From Nocardioides alcanivorans (GTDB lineage: Bacteria > Actinomycetota > Actinomycetes > Propionibacteriales > Nocardioidaceae): 64,000 nucleotides of DNA. Position 1 is the stretch's first letter. Each line of letters opens with the position of its first letter. The stretch covers positions 414,225 to 478,224 of the forward strand of contig NZ_JAKGRW010000019.1 in assembly GCF_021555175.1 (NCBI RefSeq), given 5' to 3'. Below, piece after piece: positions 63,091 through 64,000 of the stretch. The notes under the pieces were generated by a model, which saw only the letters and a program-made list of their open reading frames with translations, searched no databases and was not told the origin of the DNA. The position numbers and the translations under genes were made by a program.

Positions 63091-64000
63091 GCCTGCTCCG
63101 CCCTGCGTGAGCGGCGAAGGCCCGCGCGGACCAGCCGGCGCTGTCTCCCCACAGCATCTGGTTGCTGCGCGCCTTGCGGAAGTAGAGGTGCGCCGGGTGC
63201 TCCCAGCTGAAGCCGATCCCGCCGTGGATCTGCACGTTGTCGGCCGTGACCGAGCAGGCGCTGCGCGAGGCCTCGACGAGTGCCGATGCCGCCGCACCGG
63301 GCAAGGAGTCCACTGCCTCGACGGCCGCCCACACCGCATGCTCCACCAGCGACCGGGCCAGATCGGCGTCGGTCGCCATGTCGGCGGCCAGGTGCTTGAT
63401 CGCTTGGAAGGAGCCGATCGCACGCCCGAACTGCTCGCGTTCCTTCGCGAAGGCGACTGCGTCCGCCACTGCCTGCTCGGCGACACCAAGTTGCTCGGCC
63501 GCGGTGAGCACCGCTGCAAGATCACGCACGTTCTCGAGCAGATCGGCTGCGCTGGTGGTGACGACGGCGCGGGCCGGAGCGGCCGAGCAGGTCACCAACG
63601 AGAGCGAACGGGCGAGGTCGAGCGCCTCGCGCCGGACCACCGCCACGTTGTCGGTCGGCACCACGAACCAACGCAGCTCATCGCCAGCGCGAGCCGGGAT
63701 GACCAACGGGTCGCGGCAGCCACGTCGACGACGCGGTCGACCTCACCGTCGAGCAGCCACTGCCCGTCCACCTGCGTCGCCGCGCACCGAGCTCTCCTCG
63801 AGCACCACGGCGAGCGCGAGTCCCTTGCCGAGTGCTTCGGAGACGGTGTCCGCGTGGTTGCGGTCACCGCTGCGCACCAACACCTCGAGCGCGAGCCAGG
63901 TCCCCGGTAGCGCACAGTACCGACGCGGGACCGGCTGTTCCTCGGAAGTCAGCCAGAAGGAGCAACCACAAACACCAAATTTCCGAATTGAAACCGCGGC
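63087..64000 (-). CDS. Acyl-CoA dehydrogenase, N-terminus beyond the window, frame broken at least three times
   Basis: FAD enzyme that introduces an alpha-beta double bond into an acyl-CoA. C-terminal domain is clear: FAKEREQFGRAIGSFQAIKH, the later QIHGGIGFSWEHPAHLYFRK. Middle part VDGQWLLDGEVDRVVDVAAA and DPLVIPARAGDELRWFVVP are on other frames; N-terminal fragment GTWLALEVLVRSGD and GKGLALAVVLEE are on a third. Breaks near 63780 (one base extra), 63712-63714 and 63101-63103 (one short each). The final AT-rich 60 bases to 64000 do not read like this family. Co-transcribed with the reductase. Confidence 0.75.

Noticed and set aside
1..64000. tRNA, rRNA, riboswitch, CRISPR, insertion sequence or prophage
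   Set aside because: No cloverleaf-like stretch, spaced repeat array, transposase, integrase or phage structural gene was seen by eye on either strand; tools such as tRNAscan-SE could still find something missed.

Overview
The window is GC-rich and densely coded, with frequent GTG/TTG starts and ATGA/GTGA overlaps. It reads as chromosomal DNA of a high-GC actinobacterium. The housekeeping block at 33.9-37.3 kb (ygfZ, a Fur regulator, a nitrobindin-type FABP protein, a DsrE-like protein) and the short intergenic repeat GGTCTCGACAAGCTCGACC suggest a Nocardioidaceae-type organism. That assignment is inference from gene content, not from a database search.

Layout: (1) 1-4.9 kb, a large secreted LamG/calcineurin-phosphoesterase protein running off the left edge. 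(2) 5.0-24.5 kb, all on the minus strand: a catabolic island with a CitE-type lyase, a cyclic-amidohydrolase, MmgE/PrpD, a cyclase-family hydrolase, a CaiB CoA-transferase, an alpha/beta hydrolase, a maleate-isomerase-like protein, DUF2848, a carboxymuconolactone-decarboxylase-like protein, two FMN/FeS/FAD 2,4-dienoyl-CoA-reductase-like enzymes, an SDR and a complete peptide/nickel-type ABC importer. A divergent IclR regulator sits at 24.7 kb, and three related palindromic sites lie in front of the three minus-strand transcription units. (3) 25.5-33.6 kb, mixed small units: an MFS pump, a secreted Lys-rich protein, a YCII/ECF42-type sigma pair, a TetR/SDR/steroid-cluster-like operon with a perfect AT-rich operator palindrome, a GIY-YIG protein and an EthD protein. 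(4) 33.9-38.7 kb, a housekeeping block plus an ArsR/AHSA1 pair. (5) 39.0-64 kb, a second catabolic island: amidohydrolase, circularly permuted CaiB, crotonase, LLM monooxygenase, a TauABC-type importer, alcohol dehydrogenase, SDRs, a FAD/FeS 2-hydroxyacid dehydrogenase, a ferredoxin-NADP reductase, MFS, MaoC, acyl-CoA ligase, a phosphotransferase-fold protein, a ThDP enzyme, a FadR-type GntR regulator, a ferredoxin reductase and an acyl-CoA dehydrogenase. Five related TTCATCATGA-type sites precede its promoters, including that of the GntR gene.

Both islands look like importer-plus-CoA-ester degradation pathways, each with one local regulator and its own operator motif. The substrates cannot be named from sequence alone.

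A technical point affects every reader. At least 23 places show a coding frame that jumps by one base, nearly always at a short G or C run and nearly always one base short. The joined frames give family-standard proteins, so I annotate whole genes and state each break. Most are probably sequencing or assembly indels, not pseudogenes. No tRNA, rRNA, CRISPR, insertion sequence or phage feature was seen.
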